Source of the DNA: Mucilaginibacter geliditolerans
GTDB taxonomy: Bacteria > Bacteroidota > Bacteroidia > Sphingobacteriales > Sphingobacteriaceae
Length of the DNA stretch: 64,000 nt
Reading direction: 5' to 3'
Assembly: GCF_014200495.1 (NCBI RefSeq)
Contig: NZ_JACHBY010000004.1
Location: forward strand, 124,001-188,000
Shown here piece by piece: positions 7,420 through 15,592 of the stretch (positions are counted from its first letter, which is position 1; each line of letters starts with the position of its first letter). The notes under the pieces are model-generated. The model was not told the origin of the DNA. It saw only the letters and a list, made by a program, of their open reading frames with translations, and did no database searches. A program made the position numbers and the translations under genes.

Positions 7420-9303
7420 ATGAGGAGTTCTTCATTTAAATATGCCGCATTAATTTTAATTACTTTCCTATTGATAGGCGAAAACTGTATGGCTCAAAAT
7501 TTCGATCCATTTGAAGGAAAATCTTCTCAGTACCAGCTGGATTTATCCCGGTACTTTACAACTCCTAAGGAAGAGTCAGATACCCTCAATGTTTTATTAG
7601 ACAGTGTAAAAAAGTTTGAAAACAATACTGCGTGGGATTTGCCTGTACTTGCTGAACGTTTAGATCAGTATGAACATTTTTCAGTTGAGTTGACAAGGCA
7701 CATGTTATATGAGAGGCTTTTATACTATGATAATAAAAATGATACCACTGCGCGAAAAAGAATGAATTATGATAATAGTGTCGCCAGTGAATTAAGAGCT
7801 ACAGTTAACCAGGCTCTGGCGCAAAAGGAATTGTCAACATTATCAGAAGTTGAGATAAATCAATTTCATCTGGATAAATTCAGCTACTTAATATTAACCA
7901 TCCAAAAGAATGCAAGCCATACCATCCCCGTCACCAGCACAAAAATTATAAATGAACTTTCCGGGTCAGTTTTAGATAGATTAGATGACCGATATGATGC
8001 ATTAATGGACGATATAAACAAAAATCTCGTTTTCGATTCAATAGGTAAAAAATTCAATCCAGGGACCGGGATCACTACAATCAGACATAGCAAGAATGCA
8101 TATATCCGTGAAACGGGTGTCAAAGCTTTCCTGAATGCCTATGCACAGCATGAGGAAGTATTTGCGGCAACGCTAATTGATATAGCAAATGAAGAAAATG
8201 CGTTAGCAAGATTATATAACTATCCGGACGCACCAGCAAGAATGTATGATAAACGTTTACAAGTAAGTGAAGACAACGTAAAGGAAATGCTTAACGAGTT
8301 GGACCAACATGCCGATGTATTAAAAACTTATCAACAGGCCCAGGCTGAACAAATCAAACACGTAACCGGTTTACAGCAAATTCATAGCTGGGATATGGAC
8401 CTCCCTTTGAATTACACGCCTCGGCCGCAAACTTTCGTATCAGCCCGAAAATCCATTCTACAGGCATTGCGGCCATTAGGCAAAGACTATGTAAACCATT
8501 TTGCTGATTTGCTTGACCCTACTCAGGGTAAGTTAGATATTACAGGCGGTAAAAGCAGAGTAACAGATTTTACAGGATTGGGATATCCCGGGGTACCAAT
8601 TACGCTGTATATGAAATCATTTAGCGGTGAAGCCGGTAGTAGCCTGATATTGATACATGAAGGCGGTCACAGCATTCACAGGTTATTAATGAGTGAAAAT
8701 CACATTGTGCCAACGAATTCTTCAGGACCAAATTTTCTATTTGAGTCATTTGCCATTCTTAATGAATTTTTATTGTTAGATGAATTAACAAATTCAAGTA
8801 GAAGCTCCGATTCCAAGGCTTTCTATACCAAGACATTTATTGACGACCTCGCCGATCAGTTATTTACCTGCGCAGAGGAGGGCTCTTTTGAACAGGGAAT
8901 TTATGATGGCGTTTCCGCAGGCAAAATAAAAAATCAAAAAGATATTGATAGCCTATATGCGGGGATTATGAATAAATACGACTTATTTTTTAAAGATGAG
9001 CCTGAACGTCATGCAGAATGGATCAATAAACGCTTGATATACGATGATCCGATTTACAATGTGAATTATTTATATGCCTCGCTGGTCGCCTGTAAATTGT
9101 ATGAATTATTGCACAAGGACCCGGAAAACTTCGCCATTCACTATAACGCGTTGCTCCGTAACGGTTTTAATGCATCTGCTGATGACCTTCTTCAAAAATT
9201 TATGAATTTCAGGATAGATGAAACGCAAATGGTTGAAGGCGCGATAGGATTAATGAGCAAAAAGACCACAGAATTGAAGCTGTTATATAATCAGCCAAAG
9301 TGA
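7420..9303 (+). CDS. Secreted M3-family (oligoendopeptidase F-like) zinc peptidase
   Basis: 627-aa peptidase with a signal peptide (MRSSSFKYAALILITFLL, cleavage likely near CMA-Q). The zinc motif is HEGGH at residues 413-417, preceded by SSLILIHEGGHSIHR. The third ligand is probably the Glu in FLFESFAILNE about 25 residues later. This is the M3 arrangement, whose known members cut short peptides; most are cytoplasmic, so an exported one probably acts in the periplasm. TAGATTTG at 7393-7400 matches the Bacteroidota -7 consensus, 20 bp before the ATG. The gene is AT-rich relative to its flanks and pairs with the AraC gene upstream. Confidence 0.88.
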   Translation: MRSSSFKYAALILITFLLIGENCMAQNFDPFEGKSSQYQLDLSRYFTTPKEESDTLNVLLDSVKKFENNTAWDLPVLAERLDQYEHFSVELTRHMLYERLLYYDNKNDTTARKRMNYDNSVASELRATVNQALAQKELSTLSEVEINQFHLDKFSYLILTIQKNASHTIPVTSTKIINELSGSVLDRLDDRYDALMDDINKNLVFDSIGKKFNPGTGITTIRHSKNAYIRETGVKAFLNAYAQHEEVFAATLIDIANEENALARLYNYPDAPARMYDKRLQVSEDNVKEMLNELDQHADVLKTYQQAQAEQIKHVTGLQQIHSWDMDLPLNYTPRPQTFVSARKSILQALRPLGKDYVNHFADLLDPTQGKLDITGGKSRVTDFTGLGYPGVPITLYMKSFSGEAGSSLILIHEGGHSIHRLLMSENHIVPTNSSGPNFLFESFAILNEFLLLDELTNSSRSSDSKAFYTKTFIDDLADQLFTCAEEGSFEQGIYDGVSAGKIKNQKDIDSLYAGIMNKYDLFFKDEPERHAEWINKRLIYDDPIYNVNYLYASLVACKLYELLHKDPENFAIHYNALLRNGFNASADDLLQKFMNFRIDETQMVEGAIGLMSKKTTELKLLYNQPK

Positions 9304-9430
9304 GGCTATAAGAAGTAATCTTACCGTTTATAGTCCCGCTGGTTCTGGGGAGTTTTTTTAATAAACACCTCACACTTTTCAACACTCATCACGCATCTTT
9401 CAATTATAGTTATATTGCTTTTTTAAAAGC

Positions 9431-9658
9431 ATGAAAAAAGAAGTCATATTAGAATTATTTGAAAAGTTTGAACAAGCATGCTATATCTACAATGATATTG
9501 AATGTTGGAGCGCCCGCGAAGTACAGGAAATATTGGGATATACAAAGTGGGTTAACTTTTTGAATGTAATTGATAAAGCAAAAAAAGCGTGCGAAAATGC
9601 CGGTTCCAGCGTTTCAGATCATTTTGCCGACGTCGGTAAAATGATCCTAAACATCTAA
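9431..9658 (+). pseudogene. DinD-like N-terminal fragment
   Basis: 75-aa reading frame matching only the N-terminal part of DinD-type proteins. The characteristic stretch is WSAREVQEILGYTKWVNFLN, then VIDKAKKACENAGSSVSDHF. DinD in enterobacteria is a LexA-controlled protein of about 275 residues that antagonises RecA filaments. Here the frame stops just after the first conserved block, and the next gene on the opposite strand begins 35 bp later, so about 200 residues are missing. A perfect 28-bp palindrome starts one base after the stop region. It is most likely a remnant left by a deletion or rearrangement; a functional mini-protein cannot be ruled out. Confidence 0.65.
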
Positions 9659-9659
9659 A

Positions 9660-9687
9660 ATCATTTTCGTGATATCACGAAAATGAT
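9660..9687. repeat. 28-bp perfect loop-free palindrome
   Basis: ATCATTTTCGTGAT followed directly by its exact reverse complement ATCACGAAAATGAT. It lies between the convergent DinD fragment and the deacetylase-like gene. It could be a terminator in both directions, a recombination joint or a protein-binding site. A related word, AAAATGATC, also occurs inside the last codons of the DinD fragment. Confidence 0.85.
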
Positions 9688-9692
9688 CAACC

Positions 9693-10358
9693 CTAATCCT
9701 TCCCCTCAAACTCATCATCCACACTTTCCCTTAAATCATACAGCAGCCATTGCTTATTGGCAATTGCCTGTGTTTTTGAGCGGAGCAGGTTAATGAAATC
9801 GGTTACGCCTACGGGTTCATTGCCGTTGCCGTGGATGAGCACTATGCTGCCCGACTGTGGTTGCTGCCCTTTGGCCAGCCAGGCGTCCGTACCAATAGGT
9901 ATCAGCCCGAAATCAGTTATGCGGAACACCAGCTGCTGGTCGCTCACCAGGCCCGGGAACCTGAAGAATACCGATGGCAGCAGACCGTTCTTCAGCATGG
10001 CTTTTTCGGTTTCCAGCACTTCGAAGTTAATGTCGGTGCCGGGTTCCAGTAAAAAGTTCTCCTTCAGCGGCGCCTTCAGGCTCACGCGGTGGGTAAAGGA
10101 GTGGTTTATCCAGGTGATATAAATCTCGTGGTCGGCCTGTAGTTTTTTCAACCATTCCAGGTCGTCGGGGTGCTGGCGCATCCATACCCCGGTGATAGAC
10201 AACGCTATGGGCACAGGGTGCTCCACCTTTTTAAATTCGGTAATAATATCGGTAAATATGCGCCTGTCGAGCGGGCGGTGCGAGGGGCAAAGGTCGGCGG
10301 TGAGGCTGATGCCCGTTTCCTTGGGCATACCATTTTCGATGCCCGCATCCTGTATCAT
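9693..10358 (-). CDS. Polysaccharide-deacetylase-like domain (downstream part of a split gene)
   Basis: 221-aa frame with NodB-like features: SLTADLCPSHRPLDRRIFTD (motif 1 region), HSFTH as the H-x3-H metal motif, VFFRFPG as the R-x-P motif, and IVLIHGNGNEP near the end. The family deacetylates N-acetylated sugars in polysaccharides or peptidoglycan. The first Met lies two codons after an in-frame TAA that ends the secreted 108-aa frame upstream. Read through, the two form one protein of about 330 residues with a signal peptide. Alone, this part lacks any export signal. It is either a nonsense-mutated gene or two closely spaced cistrons; I favour the former. Confidence 0.7.
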   Translation of the reverse strand: MIQDAGIENGMPKETGISLTADLCPSHRPLDRRIFTDIITEFKKVEHPVPIALSITGVWMRQHPDDLEWLKKLQADHEIYITWINHSFTHRVSLKAPLKENFLLEPGTDINFEVLETEKAMLKNGLLPSVFFRFPGLVSDQQLVFRITDFGLIPIGTDAWLAKGQQPQSGSIVLIHGNGNEPVGVTDFINLLRSKTQAIANKQWLLYDLRESVDDEFEGKD

Positions 10359-10364
10359 TACGCT

Positions 10365-10691
10365 TTATTTTTCGGCTTTAGCCAAGGCATTTTGATAGGG
10401 CGTATTCTTAAAAAATGCCCGCGCCTGCAGCATGGTCATGGGGGTGATCTGGTAAAAACTACTTTCGTCCGTCTTGGTTTCCAGCGTTTGCGGGTTTACC
10501 AGCAGCACATAGTTTTTGCCGTAGTTATCAAACTGGCGTAATACCATCCACTCCTGCGGAAAGTGCTTGGCAACCCCGTAATAAACCTTGTAGTTCTCAA
10601 TTTTGGTGTAATTGGCCTGCGCGCGGGCGGTAAATGTATATGCTGTTGAACATAACAGCAGGAATAGCAGCTTAAAATATCGTGAGTACAT
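10365..10691 (-). CDS. Signal-peptide-bearing N-terminal part of the split deacetylase-like gene
   Basis: 108-aa frame starting with a clear signal peptide (MYSRYFKLLFLLLCSTAYTF, Ala-rich cleavage zone TARA-QA). A conserved-looking segment follows, with YYGVAKHFPQEWMVLRQF and ITPMTMLQARAFFKNTPYQN. It ends ...AKAEK-TAA, after which the same frame continues Ser-Val-Met into the deacetylase-like domain. The lysine-rich context makes an AAA-to-TAA change a simple explanation. I know no independent function for this part. Confidence 0.65.
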   Translation of the reverse strand: MYSRYFKLLFLLLCSTAYTFTARAQANYTKIENYKVYYGVAKHFPQEWMVLRQFDNYGKNYVLLVNPQTLETKTDESSFYQITPMTMLQARAFFKNTPYQNALAKAEK

Positions 10692-10782
10692 TAGTTTTCA
10701 GTTGATCTGGCAATATTAACCAATATCAGGGGAAATTGATTTGGCGAAGTAAAGAATAATGGTTGAGTTTGTCACAGAGCCA

Positions 10783-10930
10783 ACTCACCCGGTCCTCGCT
10801 CAGCCGCTCGACCTGCCCTCTCTTCCGCAAGCGGCAAAGAGGGCAAGCGCACTCTTTATTTTGCTTTTCTTCCCCCCCTCTTTATGCGCAGCATAGAGAG
10901 GGGCGACCAGCGTAGCGTAGTCGGGGTGAG
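10783..10930. repeat. Family B arms in inverted arrangement
   Basis: Two family B terminal arms face each other: ACTCACCCGGTCCTCGCTCA...CCGCAAGCGGCAAAGAGGGC, and CCCTCTTTATGCGCAGCATA...GTAGTCGGGGTGAGT. Compared with the copy at 20111 the arms are inside-out, and the central part is missing. It occupies most of the gene-free stretch 10692-11016 upstream of pdxJ. Confidence 0.7.
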
Positions 10931-11016
10931 TCCACTCTACGAGCGATAATCACCGCCCCACTTCTTTTACATTCCCAATACATTATACTTTCCCAAATGA
11001 TGTTTAACTTTGGCTC

Positions 11017-11733
11017 ATGACCCGTTTATCCGTCAACATCAATAAAATTGCAACCCTGCGTAATTCGCGCGGCGGCAACAACCCCGACCTGATACAGGTA
11101 GCTACCGATTGCGAACTATTCGGCGCGCAGGGCATCACCGTACACCCACGCCCCGACGAAAGGCATATCCGCTACCAGGATGTGTTCGATCTGAAGCAGA
11201 TAGTAACCACTGAGTTTAACATAGAAGGCAATTGCCAGGAACAAAAATTTATCGACCTCGTGCTGGCCAACAAACCCGGGCAGGTAACCCTGGTGCCCGA
11301 CATTCTGGGTCAGATCACCTCCAACCACGGCTGGGACACCATTGCCAACCGCGAATATTTAACCGGGATGATCTCCGTATTTAAGCAAGCCGGTATCCGC
11401 GTATCTATTTTTGTTGATCCCATTGCCGAAATGGTTGAAGGCGCCGCCAAAACCGGCACCGACCGCATTGAGCTGTACACCGAAGCCTACGCCACCCACT
11501 ACCATCAAGACCGTGACCAAGCCATCGCCCCATACATTGCGGCTGCCGAACTGGCGCACGAGCTGGGCCTCGGCATCAATGCCGGGCATGACCTTGATCT
11601 CAATAACTTAAAATTCTTTGCTGATAATATCCCAGCCCTCGATGAAGTAAGCATAGGCCACGCCCTTATCAGCGATGCGCTGTATTTCGGGCTGGAGAAC
11701 ACGATACATATGTATTTGAGGCAGTTGAGCTAG
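11017..11733 (+). CDS. pdxJ: Pyridoxine 5'-phosphate synthase
   Basis: 238-aa TIM-barrel enzyme that condenses 1-deoxyxylulose 5-phosphate with 3-amino-2-oxopropyl phosphate to pyridoxine 5'-phosphate in the DXP-dependent vitamin B6 route. Family landmarks: [20 protein letters not shown] at the N terminus, [46 protein letters not shown] and [13 protein letters not shown]. The catalytic His and Glu positions are in place. Length is normal. TAACTTTG at 11005-11012 matches the -7 consensus but lies only 4 bp before the ATG, so any transcript from it would be almost leaderless. It stands alone, with repeats on both sides. Confidence 0.97.
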   Translation: MTRLSVNINKIATLRNSRGGNNPDLIQVATDCELFGAQGITVHPRPDERHIRYQDVFDLKQIVTTEFNIEGNCQEQKFIDLVLANKPGQVTLVPDILGQITSNHGWDTIANREYLTGMISVFKQAGIRVSIFVDPIAEMVEGAAKTGTDRIELYTEAYATHYHQDRDQAIAPYIAAAELAHELGLGINAGHDLDLNNLKFFADNIPALDEVSIGHALISDALYFGLENTIHMYLRQLS

Positions 11734-11753
11734 TAAGGGATATATAAGTAAGG

Positions 11754-12000
11754 TGGTTCCCCTCTTGAAAGGGGTTTAGGGGTGTGTTATAAAAACAAAT
11801 ACCAATATCCGCGTCATGCCGAACTTGTTTCGGCACCTCATACGCTAAGTAATCACCGTGCAGGTCACTCGTCCTGTGGGATCCTGAAACAAGTTCAGGA
11901 TGACGGTTGGGCTTTGGGCGTTGCCTGCGGCCGTGCTTTCCGCTCATACGCGCACATGGGCGTTAGGCGCCAGGCCGGTATCCGCTGCAATCACTAACGC
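11754..12000. repeat. Composite of family B core with an embedded family A repeat
   Basis: Three parts in order: a GGTTCCCCTCTTGAAAGGGG hairpin with TTTAGGGGTGTG; a family A-type inverted repeat 11812-11905 (CGTCATGCCGAACTTGTTTC to AAACAAGTTCAGGATGACG); and the family B core GCCTGCGGCCGTGCTTTCCG...GGCCGGTATCCGCTGCAATC. The same order recurs at 27141-27433. It fills the gap between pdxJ and the T9SS cargo gene. No coding potential. Confidence 0.7.
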
Positions 12001-12023
12001 AAGCTTGTTATTTAGGGTGAGGC

Positions 12024-15000
12024 CTACCTTATCAGCGTTAAACTTCCCGAAAGTAAATTGCACTTAGCATTCAAATTAATAATATAATAATAAACCCCCG
12101 CAGCCAGTTTTTGCCCTTTATAAGTACCGTCGAAAGGTTTGGCATAACCCTTTGATTCGAACAGTAATTGCCCGTAGCGGTTAAACACCTGTATGGTGGC
12201 ATTGGTATAATTATCAATATTCTTTATCTGCCAGTAATCATTAATTCCATCGCCGTTAGGGGTAAAGGCGTTCGCTATATCAGTAGATGATACACCTACG
12301 GTTACATCAATCTCAGCCCGGCTGCTTTCGCAGGTACCATCTACCTCGCTCACATAATAACTAACATTGCCCGGTACATTAATATTAAACCTGCCGCCTT
12401 TCTGCTCATCAAGTGGCTGGGTGGCGCTCTGGCTTGCATACAAACGATACGTGGTATTAGCCGAAGGGTTATTTACAGTTAACAGGCCATTGCCGCTGCT
12501 GCATAATTGCACATTGGTAACAGACGGAGCCGGAGGGATATAAGTTTGTTCAGTTACCGTATATGTAATATCAACGCTGCCGCAGCCGTTGTCGTTTACG
12601 TGCAAAATGTAAGTTCCCGCAGCCAGGTTGGTTAATAGGTTGGTTGATCCTAACGGTTTATTATTGGCATCGCTCCAGCTATAAGTATAGGGTGGTATTC
12701 CTCCGGCAATAGTAGTGGCGCCAACACTGCCATTGTTCAACCCGCATTCATCGGCAGTAATAGTTGCATAATTGGCCACTGTAAATTCAGGGTATTGATC
12801 TATTGTGTAGCTGTTATATAATTTCTCGCAGCCATTATTGTCGGTTAAATAAAGCTGGTAAGTACCCGCCACAACATTACTTAGGCTTGAACCAGTCTCT
12901 ACCGTTGTACCCTGTGCATCAACCCAGCGTGCCGATTTCACCGACCCATCCGTAGCTACCGAAACCCCGCCATTAGCCAGCAAATTACAGGCTTGGGTAT
13001 AGGTAGCGGCATAAACCGGATATGGAAATGATATCGGCTGCGTTATGATATAAACAGCACTGCTTTTACTGCAGCCATAACTATTTGTAGCGGTAAGCGT
13101 ATAGCTGCCGGGTTCAAGTGCGCCAACATCGGGCGTTGTGGTTATTAAAGTATGGTTATTCGCATCTGTCCATTTATAACCGCTCGCGCCGGTAACCTGT
13201 ATGCCCGTTATGGAGCCGGTGCCGCCGCAAAGCGCGTTGGTAACCTGTACTTTTGATTCATCCATTGTTATCCCGTTAGTTTCGGGTATGGTAATATCAG
13301 CGCTGTAAACCGGTCCGCATTGGGTATCATCAGTTACCTGGAGTTTGTAGGTGCCTGCAGGCTGATTAGTAAGATCAGCAGTATTGCCCACCTGCTGTTG
13401 CTGTGCGTTAAGCCATACGTATTTTAACGTGCCTGTTCCGGTGGCTGTAATGTCGGTTATTGAACCGGTTGATTGCCCGCAATTGGTTGGCTGGATGATT
13501 TGGTTGGCTTGATCGATGTTGGGGCCGGTGCTGTTTTTTATAGAGACAGGCCCGTAGGTTACCACACAGTTATCTGTGGTAACGACCGTGAAAGTATAAT
13601 TACCTGCAGCAACATTATCCAAATTATATCCGCTACCTACATTATTTAAATTTCCATCGGTCCAGGTTGCTGATTTTATGGTATAGTTTGAAGTGTTGTC
13701 AATATATAACCCATCAATAGAACCATCGTCTTTCCCACATTGATTTTGGCTTATTTTCAAATTAGCATCATTAATATGAGGTGTTGCATCTATTAAAGTA
13801 TATGAATTACTTTTAACATTGCAAAATGAGCCTAAATAAGCGGTAAAAGTATAGGTTCCGGGAGGCAGGTTGTTTATGTCTGGCGAGGTGCCAACTATTT
13901 TTCCGGTCTGATCTGTCCATTCCGTTTTGGTGCTGTTTACAACCGTTATCCCTTTAATACTTCCGTTGCTATTTCCACAGGAAGGATTTTTAATAATAGC
14001 GTTGTCAGCATTATATCCAACTTTAGTAAATAATGAAGTTCTGCCATTGATAGAAGCAGATGCTGAATATCCAGAAGATAAACCAGTTGCAGTGAACTTC
14101 CATGTACTGTCAGAATTAGCGGTAACCGAGCCTAAATAATGTGTCGGCTCACATAACTGGCACTCACTATCGCTAAATACCTCAACTTCAGACATCGGTG
14201 TTGCCTTTCCGCTTATTATATTACCGTTTACCGCGTTTATTGAAATAACAGGCAATTCTACCATCGATTCAGTCACAGAATAAACTCCGTAAGCTCCAGC
14301 TTTACAAGCTATACTATTCCTCTGAATAAGAATATCGTAACATTTATATGCAGAAATAGCTTGAGAATTTTGCCCATAAAAAATGCTGTTTATTATACTA
14401 TTAGCATCGCTGGGATCCGGGCCGCCAATTATTGCCTTTTTAACTGAATTTAGTGCATATGGAGATATGATTGAAAAACTTTTCCCAGGATTAGGTGGAT
14501 CTATATTACAACGATTCCCCCTTATTAAAACCTCTTCAGAAATGTTTGAAATAACTAATGAACTATTGTAATTAAGTATGTTCGACGTTATTTCTAAATG
14601 TTTAATATTTGATAAGCCGCCATAACAATAACTACCATTATCAGCATTATAACCTATAATATTATTTTTAAATATACAAGAATCAGAATCAAAAGAAGCC
14701 ATTCCCGTTTGTGGATCAAGGCCTGAGACAGCAAATTGAGTACTATTCCTGCCATAAATAAACATATTGCCTTCTTTGGCGGTATTACCGCCTATTATGA
14801 TTCCATTACTACAATAAACTTGCAGATTACATGTCCAGGCAGTGGCTTCTACTTCAGATGTGAATGGATCTATTCCAAACAGATTTGCCGAAACTTTACA
14901 ATTATTGCAATAATATAAATAGACCGGTTCCTCTATAAGGGAAAATACATTGCCCTTATCTACTGCGCCTATAATAACGTTTGAAGAATGGGTAATATAA

Positions 15001-15434
15001 ATTCCGGCACCATCATAATTACTTGACTCAAATAATGAAAAATAAAAGCCGTCTATTTCTATATTATTAACATCTTCGCCCTTGAAAGCATAACTTTCAG
15101 CTGGATATTGGCCAACGGTATTCTGAGTCAGCGTAATCTTAGCATCAGAAATCCCAAATTTGTTACCCGGTTGAGTACTACCGTCAATCATCAGGTTTGA
15201 TGAAACATTTGGAAGTAATGATAACAGCGTTATCGTCCTCCCTGCCTCACTCACATCCGGCAGATTAAAATTTATATAATCCTTCTCCGCACTTCCATTT
15301 GCCGCCGCCTGCGTTAAAGCATCACGCAAGGTCCCCGGCCCTGAGTCAGCATTGCTGGTTACCACAAATACGGCAGAAAATCCCCGAAGACAAAAAAACA
15401 GGAAAAACAGGCAGAGGAATAATTGTTTCGGCAT
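12024..15434 (-). CDS. Large T9SS type B cargo protein with SprB-like repeats
   Basis: About 1136-aa secreted protein. It has a signal peptide (FLCLFFLFFCLRGFSA), then an N-terminal region with parallel beta-helix-like spacing (about 25-400: GPGTLRDAL, and many Asn/Ile short strands). From about 480 to 960 there are seven or more repeats of about 65-80 residues with the pattern G-S-I-x-G...Y-x-W...L-x-x-L-x-x-G-x-Y, as in SprB/adhesin repeats. The C terminus is a gliding-motility-associated domain: NAFTPNGDGINDYWQI, VFNRYGQLLFES and GVYYYIINL. That ending marks type IX secretion of the type B class. It is probably a cell-surface adhesin. The start is taken at MPKQ; MITL four codons upstream is also possible. 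Confidence 0.9.
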   Translation of the reverse strand: MPKQLFLCLFFLFFCLRGFSAVFVVTSNADSGPGTLRDALTQAAANGSAEKDYINFNLPDVSEAGRTITLLSLLPNVSSNLMIDGSTQPGNKFGISDAKITLTQNTVGQYPAESYAFKGEDVNNIEIDGFYFSLFESSNYDGAGIYITHSSNVIIGAVDKGNVFSLIEEPVYLYYCNNCKVSANLFGIDPFTSEVEATAWTCNLQVYCSNGIIIGGNTAKEGNMFIYGRNSTQFAVSGLDPQTGMASFDSDSCIFKNNIIGYNADNGSYCYGGLSNIKHLEITSNILNYNSSLVISNISEEVLIRGNRCNIDPPNPGKSFSIISPYALNSVKKAIIGGPDPSDANSIINSIFYGQNSQAISAYKCYDILIQRNSIACKAGAYGVYSVTESMVELPVISINAVNGNIISGKATPMSEVEVFSDSECQLCEPTHYLGSVTANSDSTWKFTATGLSSGYSASASINGRTSLFTKVGYNADNAIIKNPSCGNSNGSIKGITVVNSTKTEWTDQTGKIVGTSPDINNLPPGTYTFTAYLGSFCNVKSNSYTLIDATPHINDANLKISQNQCGKDDGSIDGLYIDNTSNYTIKSATWTDGNLNNVGSGYNLDNVAAGNYTFTVVTTDNCVVTYGPVSIKNSTGPNIDQANQIIQPTNCGQSTGSITDITATGTGTLKYVWLNAQQQQVGNTADLTNQPAGTYKLQVTDDTQCGPVYSADITIPETNGITMDESKVQVTNALCGGTGSITGIQVTGASGYKWTDANNHTLITTTPDVGALEPGSYTLTATNSYGCSKSSAVYIITQPISFPYPVYAATYTQACNLLANGGVSVATDGSVKSARWVDAQGTTVETGSSLSNVVAGTYQLYLTDNNGCEKLYNSYTIDQYPEFTVANYATITADECGLNNGSVGATTIAGGIPPYTYSWSDANNKPLGSTNLLTNLAAGTYILHVNDNGCGSVDITYTVTEQTYIPPAPSVTNVQLCSSGNGLLTVNNPSANTTYRLYASQSATQPLDEQKGGRFNINVPGNVSYYVSEVDGTCESSRAEIDVTVGVSSTDIANAFTPNGDGINDYWQIKNIDNYTNATIQVFNRYGQLLFESKGYAKPFDGTYKGQKLAAGVYYYIINLNAKCNLLSGSLTLIR

Positions 15435-15536
15435 TAGGGTAATCACGCAACCAAAATACTACTTTCCTGCACAATCAGCTAATTAAATTTGGGTTAACCG
15501 CTACTATAAAACCAATGTCAATATATGATTAGCTAA

Positions 15537-15567
15537 TTGTTACTCACCGCCTAAAATTGTACCTTTG
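15537..15567 (+). promoter_or_regulatory. Bacteroidota-type promoter of gcvP
   Basis: TTG at 15537-15539 and TACCTTTG at 15560-15567 match the TTG / TAnnTTTG consensus with a 20-nt spacer. Transcription would begin near 15573, leaving a leader of about 20 nt before the gcvP ATG at 15593. Nothing resembling a glycine riboswitch fits in that leader. Confidence 0.55.
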
Positions 15568-15592
15568 CACAAATTTAACTGCTCTCCATTAC

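Noticed and set aside
11669..11947. 92-codon minus-strand frame after pdxJ
   Set aside because: It overlaps the end of pdxJ and then reads through family A/B repeat sequence.
15540..15592. Glycine riboswitch upstream of gcvP
   Set aside because: A -7 promoter element leaves a leader of only about 20 nt, too short for an aptamer.
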